Source: Cristatella mucedo
Taxonomy: Eukaryota; Bryozoa; Phylactolaemata; Cristatellidae
Direction of reading: 5' to 3'
Assembly: GCA_009760855.2 (NCBI GenBank)
Contig: WPIO01000030.1
Span: forward strand, 1,543,001-1,607,000
Length of the DNA: 64,000 bases
Shown: positions 51,725 to 63,326 of the stretch, piece by piece
Position numbering within the stretch: the stretch's first letter is position 1
Layout of the letters: every line of letters starts with the position of its first letter
Position numbers and translations under genes: made by a program
The notes under the pieces: model-generated
What the model saw: the letters and a program-made list of their open reading frames with translations, nothing else
The model's database searches: none
Told to the model about the DNA's origin: nothing

Positions 51725-51905
51725 TACTTGCATGCTGACCCTCTGCACGTCACCCCTAACCGTGTTATCCTTGTTGTTTATCGAGCAAGCTACCACGAAC
51801 CATTTGATCGCGTTTCCTTTGCATCAAATGGAAAGCGTCTAGAAAGAGATTGAGTTCACTGAGGGTGCTTTAATCAAATGTGTTGTTAATATTATTATTA
51901 TTATC
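51725..51905 (+). mobile_element. LINE-B 3' end
   Basis: TTGCATGCTGACCCTCTGCA, AAGAGATTGAGTTCACTGAG, and an ATTATTATTATTAT tail. Confidence 0.85.
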
Positions 51906-52154
51906 TTGAGAGAGCTCTGCACCGAAAGCTTGCCGCCAGGAAGCTTCATAAGACCGACCCAACTAATAGGAAACACGTACGCATACTTTGGATTAACGCC
52001 TGAAGATTAGCGCCGAAAGGCCCACCATTCGACAGGCATTTAGATTTTCTAGCCATTCTAAAACTACCACCTGCTTTACAAAAAGGATGCCCTCCTGAAA
52101 ATTGACGGCAATACCGTGCTCCGAAGGTTCACCGCTGTAGCAGCCTTTTAAACC

Positions 52155-52980
52155 CACTGAGGCAGGCGCTTACAGCTGGTGCAAAACCCCGCAGCTAGGA
52201 TTGTCTGTCGTGAGCGTCGCAGTTGCCACTTCTCGCCGACGTGCACTGGCTCTCAGTCAAGCGACGCATCGACTTCAAGGTTTTGGCGCTCACTTTTAGG
52301 TCCCTTCACTCTTTGGCTCCGGCCTACCTATCAGATGTACTGTCCCACCAGGCTAAGCATCGTACCGCTCGCTTTTCGGAATCTAACTGTTTACCTATAC
52401 TGTGTACAAACCTCAAATCCTTTGGAGACCATGCCACTAGTTCGTATTCTCCCAAAGCCTGGAACTCACCTCAGCTCGCGTTACGACATCCCCTGACGTG
52501 ACCGCATTAAAAAAAACAACTAAAACGCATCTATTTATGTCAGCATTTGGTACATCTATGTGATTCGTCCTCAGTGTGCTTATGCATGCTGCTGACACTA
52601 TGCATGCTGAACTAACCATTTTTTTATGATGACCCTGTGCATGTCACCTCTGTCTCTCTGTCGTCCTCCGCTCTCTGCCATTTGGCGCGACAGGCGTGAG
52701 AGGACGCAGCGCTCGGGCCCGCGAGCGAACGCTGCTGAGCTGCGGCCGGGGGCCCAAAAGAGAGGCGCAGCGTATGCGAGCTATAGATATATTGCTGATA
52801 GCTTGCAAGCTGACCGTGAGCACTTCATCCCTACCAGGTTATTCTTATTGTTTATTGAGCATGCTACCACTATCCATTCAATCGCGTTTCCTATGCAGCA
52901 AATGTAAAGTGCCTAGAAAAAGATTTGAGTTCTCTGAGGGCGCTTTATAAAGCGTGCTATTATTATTATTATCATTGAAA
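52155..52980 (+). mobile_element. LINE-B 3' copy, with foreign sequence inside
   Basis: The frame at 52179-52501 reads AARIVCRERRSCHFSPTC and LKSFGDHATSSYSPKAWNSP in overlapping frames. It ends AGTTCTCTGAGGGCGCTTTA then ATTATTATTATT. At about 52650-52820 a CpG-rich stretch not seen in other copies lies between the body and the tail. Confidence 0.82.
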
Positions 52981-53159
52981 GATAAAAGGCGGCGAGTACG
53001 AGTAAGCGGCTCTCTCATTCTGGTGGCCCCCATTCTTTGAAAGCCGGTAGCCACAAATAGCATTTCTAAAATTCGAGCTTAGACAAGGACACCGCATCCA
53101 AATTGGTCCACGTATGGATGGCACCCAGGAGGGGCCCAGGACCTTTACAGGGTGCCGTG

Positions 53160-53330
53160 CTGGTTTGGCCCAGTGCTTGAGGTGTTTCGCCTCGAACTAA
53201 GGTCAAGGTGAATGTATTGAGGAGAGAGGTCGTCAGCTCGATCCCCGTGGCATATGTGAAGCACCTGAATAGAGATCATGTTCTCTTAGGTCGCTATACA
53301 AATGAATTATATTTATATTCTATGGCATGT
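53160..53330 (+). mobile_element. SINE-2 copy, full length
   Basis: TTGGCCCAGTGCTTGAGGTG, CAGCTCGATCCCCGTGGC (B box), CATATGTGAAGCACCTGAAT and CTCTTAGGTCGCTATACAAA, then a TTATATTTATA tail. Confidence 0.85.
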
Positions 53331-53769
53331 TCTCGGCAAACGGGAGCGGGCTTGAACGGCTACAGTTTTAGTTGAGGCAGCCTGGCATCTCCCCTCAGCC
53401 ACGCCCGAGGTAGAGGGCATTTGCATCCCCACAGTCCACTTTCCTGATAGTAAGTCGTTCACATAGCACTCTGAAATAATATAAACTCTTCCCAGGCGCT
53501 TTACAACTCGCTAAAAGAGAGTCAAAATCCGAGGGCGAGTGACGTGTGCAGTATCAAGCTTGCGAAAGAAAACGAGTATCATGCTTAAACCGTCATGCTA
53601 AAGCAAGCATGAAGGAAGGCACTCGTTATCACAGCTTAGTAAGACCTCTGTTAGTAGCAACACTGACTCGTGCAAATATATGAACGCAGTGCACACAGAG
53701 TAAATATAACAACAAGTGCACTGGATCGGAGGGAAAGCTGACCGGATGCATTCTGTGAGGAGACTTTGA

Positions 53770-55500
53770 TGTCAATGTCAATGTCAATGTACCTCCGTCT
53801 GTAACTCCACAAAGTCATTAAGACCATGTGGGTGTTACGCAGGAGAGTTTTGTATAGCGCACTCACAGCCTAAGCGTCTTTCGGTACGCATTCGGTAGCC
53901 AACAGACGTCGTCTCACGCAACAAAGAGAAAGTGGGAAACATAGCAGAGTCGGGAGAGCAGTTGAGGTAGTGAGTAGCATGAAAGTAGCAGCCCAGGACC
54001 GCTGAAAAGGAAGAGCCATAGTCAGCAGCAGGAGAGTAGTTGTCTTTGCGTAAGATTTGTGGAAGGAAGTTTCAGTCTAGGACCTGCAGAGCTAAAGCTT
54101 CTGTCGCCAACGGTCTTTATAGAGGAGGAATGGAACAGCTAATTTATTGCCCACGCAGGACCTAAGGGCGCGAACAGGCTGAAAATAGTGTAACAGTTCA
54201 TATAGGTACTAAGGAGCCAAGCCGTGGCGGGCCTTGTGGGTCAGCGTAAGAACTTTGCTCTGTATTCGTTGATCAACCGGCATCCATCCTAGCTCTTTTA
54301 GCAAAGGAGACACTTGCTCAAACCTCTGGGACTTGAAGACAATCCTGGCAGCCATATTCATAGTCAGCTGCGGTGGCCTAGTTGTTTTCTTTGGTAGCCC
54401 AGCCAAAATGGAATTACAATAATCAAGCCGAGACAGAACTAAGGAGCAAGTTAAATCTATTACAGGCCACTGTGGAAGACAGCTCCTAATCTTGGATAGT
54501 GATCGGACGTGATGGCTACCTGTAGAAGCAGTCTTCTGAATGAAGCTTTTAAAATTGAGGCAGCTGTCGAAAACGACACCTAAATTTCGAGCACACGGTG
54601 ATGGTCGCACAACAGCATCACCTATCAGAAGAGCTAAGCCTTTTAATCCAGCCACGCGCTTAGAGAGGGTATCCTGTGAGCACCGGTTCGGTTTTTTATC
54701 GTCCTTTAATTTCTAGAAGTTTTCAGACATCCAGGATCGAAAGTCGACAAGGCAAGCATTCAGTTTGTCAGTTGCTGCAGCATCTTTGACAGGAAAGGAA
54801 TGAGGGAAACTGGGCGATAGTTTGCAAGGACCTCTGTATCTAATCCAGGCTTTTTAAGTATCGGTTTAAGATTGCCGATTTGAAGGACTTGGGTACAAGC
54901 TCTTTTTCCAAAGAGGCATTAAAAAATGATGGTTATGGCAGGGCTACGCTGGCCTGCCAATAAAGACTGCAGAGATGATGGTATAGGGTCTTCAGGAGAC
55001 GAGGTCTTTTTACTAGACCTTATTAAGGTAGCCACATCGCATGCAAAAACCTCGGAAGACCTTTTAAGTAAGGTCACAAGTTGCGATTCCACAACTCGGA
55101 GGGGGCTTTATGGAGTCAAGAATGTGCACAATTTTTTCAGTAAAGAAGACTAAAAACTTTTCGGCAGAGTCGTTAATATTTGGGGAGTCAGACCTCACAG
55201 CATTGGCCAGTAAAGTGTTTACTGTCCTATAAATCTTCTTTGGCTCCGACTGGTAGGAATTGAGTTTTTGAGTGAACATCGAAGCCCTAGCTTTTTTAAG
55301 CTTCCGGGTGTAAACTCAAAGGAAGTCTTTGAAATTGACTAGGTCTGCATCAGACGCCTATTTCTTAAAACGACATTCAAGCCTGAGTTTAACATGGCGC
55401 ATCTTTTAAAGTCTTATTGTAAAAGAGATCTTGAAAGATAGCAGAAATTTTTACAACAGAATTTGACTTAATTTCAGGAGCTAGGAGAGACGTTGTTGGA
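53770..55500 (-). mobile_element. LINE-A copy with internal deletion in the RT core
   Basis: From 5' on the minus strand: FTQKLNSYQSEPKKIYRTVN and AEKFLVFFTEKIVHILDSI (55064-55279), then the RT start read from frames near 54780-54930 (SFKSAILKPILKKPGLD, NYRPVSLIPFLSK). Sequence then jumps at about 54778 directly to AAATDKLNACL, so the core including YADD is missing. The later part is in 54209-54655 (ALLIGDAVVRPSPCARNLGV, LVLSRLDYCNSILAGLP). The 3' tail is (ACATTG)n at 53768-53790. Confidence 0.85.
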
Positions 55501-55534
55501 AGACCTCATCGCTAAGATTGGTTCAGCCAGTAAA

Positions 55535-55690
55535 GTAAAAGTTAGTTCATTTAATAGCCTCTTTGATATAGTGGCATAATAGCCGTAGCAACTATCTCTG
55601 CCGCCTGCAGTTGGCGATAAATTATCGAGCTGCAGGACTTGTGCCATAGACCTGGGTCATAAAATTGCCCCTGGGCTAAGATCCACAGGC
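55535..55690 (-). mobile_element. SINE-1 copy, diverged, minus strand
   Basis: TTCATTTAATAGCCTCTTTG, TAATAGCCGTAGCAAC, and GGACTTGTGCCATAGACC where the B box should be. It abuts the 5' limit of the LINE-A copy. Confidence 0.6.
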
Positions 55691-55789
55691 ATGCGTCATT
55701 CCCGTGGCGTCAGCCGTCATGTTTGCGTACAATAACCAACCTACTTGTTCTTTGACCATCGCATTTTCTCAAATGTCAATTTGGCCTAC

Positions 55790-56345
55790 TTTCAGTCAAA
55801 ATGCATAGCTAAAATCACGGCTTTCTTAGATAAGAATACGAGAACCAAACTAGTTGCCATGCCTTTGTGTCATTGTGTCTACACGTTTGCAATCTATTAC
55901 GTTCACTTCTTAGTCGTCTTCAACTGGGGCAAAACCCAATGGCTCGTCTGGCCTGTCGTCCAAGCCGCAGTTACCACGTCACACCACTTCTGTCTGAGCT
56001 TCACTGGCTCCCAGTTAAGCATGGAATCGGTTTCAGGTTTCTCTGTCTGACTTGCAGGTCGCTTCGCTCGCTTGCACCAGCTAGCTCCGCCCTCGTGGCT
56101 ACTCCAGCGTGGGCTCTCGCACCACCGGCTCCTCAGCATCTAATCATCAAGTCGTCCCTCAACTAAATTGAAATCTTTCGTCGATCGAGCCTTCAGTTCG
56201 TGTACATTGACAGCGTGGAACATTCTGCCAGCTACGGTCACTACCTGCCATGACCTTGCACGATCAATCAGATTCTTGAAAAAATTGTCACTAAGCAGCT
56301 GGTTGTACATTTGAAAAGAAATGAAAGTCAGAAACATTTCAATAA
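55790..56345 (+). mobile_element. Third non-LTR family fragment (LINE-C)
   Basis: Frames at 55867-56166 read SRSYHVTPLLSELHWLPVKH and RSLRSLAPA, related to but distinct from LINE-A and LINE-B C-termini. Only this one copy was seen. Confidence 0.6.
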
Positions 56346-56409
56346 GGGTTCAAGAGGCAGCACTTCACTGAAACTGCTCTCCTCCGTGTTTAAAATGGCA
56401 TTATACGTG

Positions 56410-57765
56410 GCGACGACGACGGGAATGTCACTGCCCTAGCTCTGCTAGATCTGTCTGCTGCCTTCGACACCATTGATCACGATGTTCTGCTTGAACGATT
56501 GAGGACAACTATCGGTCTGGCAGACGAAGCACTGGCTTGGTTTAAATCGTACTTGTCTGATCGTGTTCAATCCGTGTCGTGTGGGGGTCAGGTCTCACCC
56601 ACTATACCGGTCACATGTAGAGTCCCTCAAGAATCCGTCCTCGGTTCCTTGCTCTTCTCTATTTATACCCAACCTCTGGGAAAAGTGATTAAGGCCCATG
56701 GAGTAGGATATCACTTTTATACTGACGAGACTCAGCTGTATTTGTTATTCCAACCGTCAGATTCTGCTGCAGCAACTGATAAACTGAATGCTTGCCTTGC
56801 CGAAATTCGATCCTGGATGTCTGAAAACTTCTAGAAATTAAAGGACGATAAAAAACCGAACTGGTGCTTATAGGATATCCTAAGCGCGTGGCTGGATTAA
56901 AAGGCTTAGCTCTTCTGATAGTGATTCTGTTGTGCGACCATCACCGTGTGCTCGAAATTTAGGTGTCGTTTTCGAAAGCTGCCTAAATTTTAAAAGCTTC
57001 ATCCAGAAGACTGCTTCTACAGCTAGCCATCACGTCCGATCCTTATGTAAGATAAGTAGCTGTCTTCCACGGTGGCTTGCAAAACATTTAATTAGCTCCT
57101 TAGTTCTGTCTCAGCTCGATTTTTGTAATTCCCTTTTGGCTGAGCTGCCAAAAAACAACTAGGACACTGCAAATGGCTACGAATATGGCCTGAAAGGCTA
57201 GTTTTCAAGTCCCAGATTTTGATCGCGTGTCTCCTTTGCTATAAAGAGCTAGTATAGCTGCCGGTTGATCAAAGAACACAGGGAAAAGTTCTTACGCTGA
57301 CCCACAATGCCCAGCACGGCTTGGCTCTTACATACCTAGTTGAACTGCTGCACCAGTTTCAGCCTCTTCGTGCCCTCGGGTCCCTTATGGGCAATGCATT
57401 AGCTTTTCCATTCTTCCGCTTTAAAAACGTTATTGACAGAAGCTTTAGCACTGCAGGTCCTAGACTGTGGAACTCGCTTCCATGATTCTTACGTAAAGAC
57501 AACTACTCTCCTGCTGCCGAATATGGCTCTTCCTTTTCAGCGGTCCTGAGCTGCTACTTCCATGCTACTTACTTCCTCAACTGCTCTCCTGACTCTGCTG
57601 TGCTTCCCACTTTCTTATTTTCGCGTGAGACGAAGTCTGTTGGCTACCGAATGCGTACGGAAAGCCGCCTGGGCTGTGAGTGTGCTATAAAAAACTCTCC
57701 AGCGTAACACCCATATAGTCTTTGTGGCTTTGTGCAGTTACAGACGGAGATTCGTTACAATACCC
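56410..57765 (+). mobile_element. LINE-A copy with longest RT region
   Basis: A frame from about 56430 reads LALLDLSAAFDTIDHDVLLE; 56499-56834 continues WFKSYLSDRVQSVSCGGQ, VPQESVLGSLLFSIYTQPLG and YHFYTDETQLYLLF. The YADD box has become YTDE, and the frame is then closed by a TAG at 56834 and a frameshift, so it is dead. 57162 closes another frame. It ends near 57765 with a degraded ATTCGTTACAATAC tail. Confidence 0.92.
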
Positions 57766-57849
57766 GTCGAATCAACCAGCTTTCCGACTTCCTCAATATA
57801 GAATCAGGGTCCATCCAGCGACTACCGCAAGTGCTTTATTCGCTTGATT

Positions 57850-58020
57850 GGTGAGCCGTGATGGCGCACTAGATAAGGTGGTCGCTCTTTATGACTCCAG
57901 TCCCGAGGTCGTGGGTTTGAATCCTGCGGCGGGCAATCCTTCATTGCCGCTGCAAGCGGTGGTGACAGCCGTCAAAGCATTTCTGCCGCTGAAAATAATA
58001 CGCTATTAAATTAGCTATTA
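57850..58020 (+). mobile_element. SINE-1 copy, full length
   Basis: GTGAGCCGTGATGGCGCACT (A-box side), GTCGTGGGTTTGAATCCTGC (B box), GCTGCAAGCGGTGGTGACAG, and a TTAAATTAGCTATTATTTT end. Confidence 0.87.
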
Positions 58021-58114
58021 TTTTCTTCTCATGCATCTAGTGACAGTCTTCTTTGGTTTAACAAGTAGTATATCACTGCTCGACCAACAAAAATGCAGAG
58101 CGCATTCCACAATC

Positions 58115-58275
58115 GCACTAGGTAAGGCGGTTGCTTTCACGGCCTCGGTCCCGAGGTCGTGGGTTCGATTCCTGCGGCGGGGCGATCCTTTATCGCCACT
58201 GCAAGCGGTGGTGATAGCCGTAAAGGCTCTTCTGTCGCTATACAAAAAAGGCTGTTAAATCAGCTAGGATTTATT
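58115..58275 (+). mobile_element. SINE-1 copy, well preserved
   Basis: GCACTAGGTAAGGCGGTTGC, then GCCTCGGTCCCGAGGT with an internal inverted repeat, GTGGGTTCGATTCCTGCG (B box), GCAAGCGGTGGTGATAGCCG, and a TTTATTTATTTATA tail. It is near-identical to the 51280 copy. Confidence 0.88.
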
Positions 58276-58946
58276 TATTTATAATATGCTTCCGTCGACG
58301 GCACAAGTAAATACTACATGCACGTAAGTATAAGGATGCTCGTAAGTATAAATGCTCATACGCATCGTTATAAATATATAGTAATTACATGCACAGTAAG
58401 CCTATCAGAGCAGGCGAGTGCCTCTGCGCGAGGCTTTGTGCGATCGTACTACAGTGCTTTACCGAGGTCGCGTCGACACTGCGTCGTCCGCTGCGAAGCG
58501 CAGACATCGAGCTATTCTTGCACTCAGAGCTGTGTAGCTCATCGTAGTACGCAAAAACTGGGGGGCGGTGCGGTAATGCCGATGAGGGTGCATGAGATCA
58601 GCTGTTTCCGTGCACGACACGACACCCCGCGGTCGTTGACCACGGCTGGTTAACGCAAAACAACTGCTTTAGAGCGTGACCTTGACTTCGAAGATAAATG
58701 GAAAAGAGTAAGCTCCAAGCGGTTGCCTCGCCAACGCTTTACGCTGACTTCGAATCCCCGGCGTCTGTGGGTCTTTTTGAAGGGTCTTCTTGACAGCAAA
58801 TATACCGAGGTCGGAAAATGCATCCAGCCTTGCAAGGACAAGCTTCGCTGCACAGGAGTGTTACCATAGGGTGGCGAAGCGCCATCAGTTTCTGCACCTG
58901 TCCAAGAAGTGCTTCGCAGGTTCGACAAAATAATCCTTAAGCGCGT
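58276..58946 (-). other. 3' flank of HDHD5, partly CpG-rich
   Basis: Non-coding sequence after the HDHD5 stop. An AATAAA-type hexamer on the minus strand occurs only in the A/T tail of the neighbouring SINE at about 58270. The part at 58430-58640 is CpG-rich. No protein was recognised. Confidence 0.3.
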
Positions 58947-59316
58947 CTAGTTCAAAATGCCCTCTTTCTGCAAGACATGTTTAACTGCCTCGTGTATATC
59001 AGCTGCGTATCTGCTCGGGATTAGCAGGACGTGATCTGTTTCGAAGTCTCGATGTCCATGATGGTACACCGTCTGGCCGTCTTCTTGTCTAGCGAGCTCA
59101 AGGTTGTCCTCGATTCGACCCCTCTGCGGATTGTACACTCCCGTCTCGACGAGAATGGCCTCGCAGCGCTCCACGGTCTGAGAGTTGAATTCAGCCTCCG
59201 GAGGAATGACCCTCGAAGCAGCCTTCTGAGCCTGCTTGGAAGCGTCCGCGTGCAGAACCTGCTGCAGGTACTGATCGTAGAGGTTCGCTCCGAACACGTC
59301 CACCTCGGGGTTGTCC
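58947..59316 (-). CDS. HDHD5: HDHD5 last exon: HAD motif IV and stop
   Basis: Acceptor GTCTTCGCAG at 59317; the first base completes the Gly of GDNP. It encodes DNPEVDVFGANLYDQYLQQV, then AILVETGVYNPQ, HGHRDFETDHVL and IHEAVKHVLQKEGILN, with TAG at 58949-58947. The intact GDNPEVD supplies the motif IV metal-binding acidic residues. Confidence 0.95.
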
Positions 59317-60316
59317 CTGCGAAGACGAACCGATATCAAATGCAGCAAAAGCCTTGGCTGCGTCAGGGGAAAGCTGCCGCGAGGGATCGGGACGAAGGCA
59401 CGCCGTTCCTTCAGTGGGAAATCGCAACCCTACCGATGGATAACAAGAAAGGTGGGGCGACAGTGGAATTAAGAGAGAGGTTCATAGTGCAGAAGTTAGC
59501 TGAGGAGAAATTTAGTTTGGCCAAGGAGGAAAGACAGCCGCTAAAGGAAACTGCTGGGTGGCCGTGGGGTCGGCCGCAGTATGGTGATGGCGCTGCAATG
59601 CGCCCCGGAAGTTCTTCGGCAGGCCGGGAGAGAAATACAAAATATTCATGAACCCTATTGTATAGTGCCTTAATAAAAGAACTGAATCTCAATCCAAGCG
59701 CTTCGCGTATGCCACAGAACTCGAGCGCACGATATTGGTCGTCAAACGAATACATCTTGACCTCGGTCATCAAACGCGAGCAGATTAGAGAGAGAGCAGA
59801 GCGCGGTGCCGCGTGCACCAGAGCTTACCCGACAAAGTAAAGCTTCTTTATTGGCCCTTCGATGCCAATCAGCTTGGCTTGCTCCGAGATGCAGTGCTCG
59901 GCATAGCGAAACGTTATCTCGCTCGGCTTTCCGATCAGCGACGTGTACGTCAAATCTCGTCCGGTAATTTTCTAGTCGCAAGAATATTCAGCTTATCGCG
60001 CGCATCAGCAGATGCAATTCGCAGGCGAACTTTTATCGAGCGAACTCGCCCTCATTGACGACTTTTGCTATTGAGCGGGACATGCCCGCTACGCCAGCCT
60101 GGCAATGGTGCGCTCGGCAACAAGCAAGTAGATTTTTTCGTGCGTATTCAGCAATCCGATAGATATCGCCGGAATAGAGCTAATTTAAATGCCCTAAATG
60201 GCGGATGGAGCCAAAGCCTGCAACGAGTGTGGCAGAGGAACGAAGTGGCGTCTGATGAAACGTCATAGATGCGCTTCATCGGCCGGATTGAAACTGCCCA
60301 GATTTTGTCTGCGGTT

Positions 60317-60402
<86 letters not shown>

Positions 60403-62540
60403 GATTTATGGTAAGACGTCATGTAGGCCTCAATCGCACATTATTCCTTCAGTCGTGCTCTAGGCTTTAAACATGGCAGTTCAGTTGTGCTCTGGGTGCA
60501 TGCAAGAGTTGCGGTACTCTATGGCCGGTGCTGGATACACGTGTGCAACCGTGGCTATCGAATATACTGGTCTGCACTATGAATAAGGACTTTCTATCTT
60601 TCTATATGCGTGTGCACTCTTTATTGCTGCAGTGTTCGGCTACCGTCGGGATACCTGTGTTCATTGTGCGGCACCAGTAAGTCTCGCGATTCAAAGCCTC
60701 TAGGTTTCACCGGTATTAGTCACGCGTCGGGCCACGACTATTACCGCTACGAGCGCTGGTCTTGCGACCTACGGACGTTAGTGCAGAAGCCGACACAGCG
60801 TGTCGTAAAACTAACGTTGTTGAACTGCTCGGGAATATGCGTAGTACATGTTAACTATACGCTATGCACATATTTTCCTGTGTATAGAAATTGTATAGAA
60901 CTGTCTACTTAAATTATTATAGAAAATGAGTAAGAGAAATAGTATGTGAACGCACTGTTTTTAAATGGAAAATTCAAAACTCAAGCGTACGAGAATGAAG
61001 CTTAATTCCTGGCTGAAGAGAACCCTGACATCAACACAATGATCCTCGGGACGAGCGCAAGAAAGCAACCTTATGGAGGCCTAAAGCCAAAGTAGAGATT
61101 TAGTTCTCTTTTGGCTGCATACAAATGTTTCATTATTACTAGTGATAGCCTATGTGTCTTCGCCCAGGAGGTTAGGTGCTTGCTCTACACAACCCGGATC
61201 GTGGGTTCGAGTTCTGCAGTGGTCGATTCTTAATTTTTCGCTGCAAGCAGCGACGATAGTCGTTATGGCTCTTCTGCCGCTGTGCAAATGAGGCTGCTAG
61301 ATCAGCTAAAGTTTTTTCAGATAAGAAGTACAGTTCTTACGCAGCTGATTCACGGAGATCCGCCATGGCTTGGCTCCTTTAAACCTAGCTGAACTGCTGC
61401 GCCAGTCTCAGCCTCCTCATGAATATAATTTACTGCATCTTCGGCTGTAACTCCACGATGCCAAAAGTCCAAGTGGGTGTTACGCAGGAGAGTTTTTACA
61501 TTGTGCACTCAGCCCAAGCGGCATTCGGTAGCAGAAAAACTTTATCGTGTCCCGGGTCCTCTGTGGACAATAAATTAGCTACTCAATTCCTCTGATTAAC
61601 GACCGTTGGCGATAGAAGCTGCAGGTCCTGGACTGTGGAATTCACGTCTAAAATGTTTACGCAACGACATCTACTCTCTTGTTGCCGACTGGGGCACCTT
61701 CTTTTCATAATAACAATAATAATAATGCACTTGATAAAGCGGCTTCAGAGAACTCAATCTCTCTCTAGGCACTTTACATTTGCTGCAAAGGGAAATGCAA
61801 TTGAATGGTGAATAATATCATGCTTGATAAACAAACAAAATGAATAACATGGTTAGGGGTGACATGCACAGGGTCAGCATACAAATGGGTTAGTGGCAGC
61901 ATGCACAGTGTCAGCACGCATAAGCACATGAAGGACGAATTACAGGGACCCATTAAATGCTGTCCTAAATAGGTGTGTTTTCAGCTATCCCCGAGCTTCT
62001 ACTTCCATGATATTCACTACCTTAACTGCCCTGCTGATTCAGCTATGCTTCCCACTTTCTCTTTGTTGCGTGAGATGAAGTCTGTTGGCTACTGAATACG
62101 TATGGAAAGCCGCTTAGGCTGTGAGTTCGCCGTATTAAGCTCTCCTGCGTAACACCCACTTTGACTATATGGCATTATGGAGTGCTACAGACGGAAATGC
62201 ACTGTATTACATTGAGAAGGAAATAGGAGGAAGCATGTGAAAGGATAGCTTAGTGTAGAAAGGTTGACCTGCTATAATTGATAAGCTCGGCCTACCTTGT
62301 ACAAACTCTCCAGGCAGACGAGAAATGCACCGTGTCCAAACCTACAAACGAGAAACGCTCGCAAATTGGAGCCAATTCAAGGACGCACCAAAGAGGAGCA
62401 GGCAGGTGCGAGGAATAAGAAGCTGTCGCTAAAGGATAGTGGCCATCGGGCGCACAATTCAAGATTTTCGTGCCTACGAGCTAGAGCTCTTACGCGCCTA
62501 GAGCTCTGGCCTACGCCTGTAGGTGGGCTTGAGAAATATA

Positions 62541-62576
<36 letters not shown>

Positions 62577-62582
62577 CTCTCT

Positions 62583-62648
<66 letters not shown>

Positions 62649-63076
62649 AGCTCTCGAGCTCTCTCACACTTTGTCGCTCTGTCCCGCTCTGGTCGCACTG
62701 TTCAAGCGTTGCTCAGCATCAGCTGAGCTCGCGCCATGCTCACCTCGGCATGCACGCCTCGGCCATGAAGACGAGGTCCATGTTGCACGCCAGCACGGGT
62801 ATGTGCTCGGTCGGACTGCCCTCGGGCGCCATTCGCGGGTGACCATTGGTCAGCAGCAGGTCGATCAGCAGCTGCAGGTACGTCTCCCACCGGTCCGGCT
62901 CACCCATCAGGACGATAGCTGCCAGGCAAGAAACGAAGCACAACTTCATCGGCAGCTCTGCATCTCGAGGAAGGTGCAGGCGGGGGTGCGGCTTGCGACC
63001 GTATCCTGCCCGATGGCGGTATGATACGTTCAAACGGAGAGACGAACGCCGGCACGTTTCGTAAGAAGCTCTGCCT

Positions 63077-63119
<43 letters not shown>

Positions 63120-63295
63120 TCTCTCTCCCTCGTTCTCTTCCCTCTCCCTTGCTCTGACTCTCTCTCCTTACCTCGTTCTTTCTTCCTCTCTCTCCTTCTC
63201 TTTATCACTCTCTCTCCATCACTCTCTGTCTCCCTGGTTCTCGCTCACTTCCTCCCTGGCTCCTTCACTCTCCCGCACTCTCCCTCTTTTCTCGA

Positions 63296-63326
<31 letters not shown>

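Noticed and set aside
56499-57162. A working reverse transcriptase gene
   Set aside because: The YADD box is changed to YTDE, with a stop and frameshifts following. Other LINE copies are also truncated or broken.
59031-59651. A plus-strand frame of 206 codons
   Set aside because: It is antisense to the last HDHD5 exon, whose protein matches a known family.
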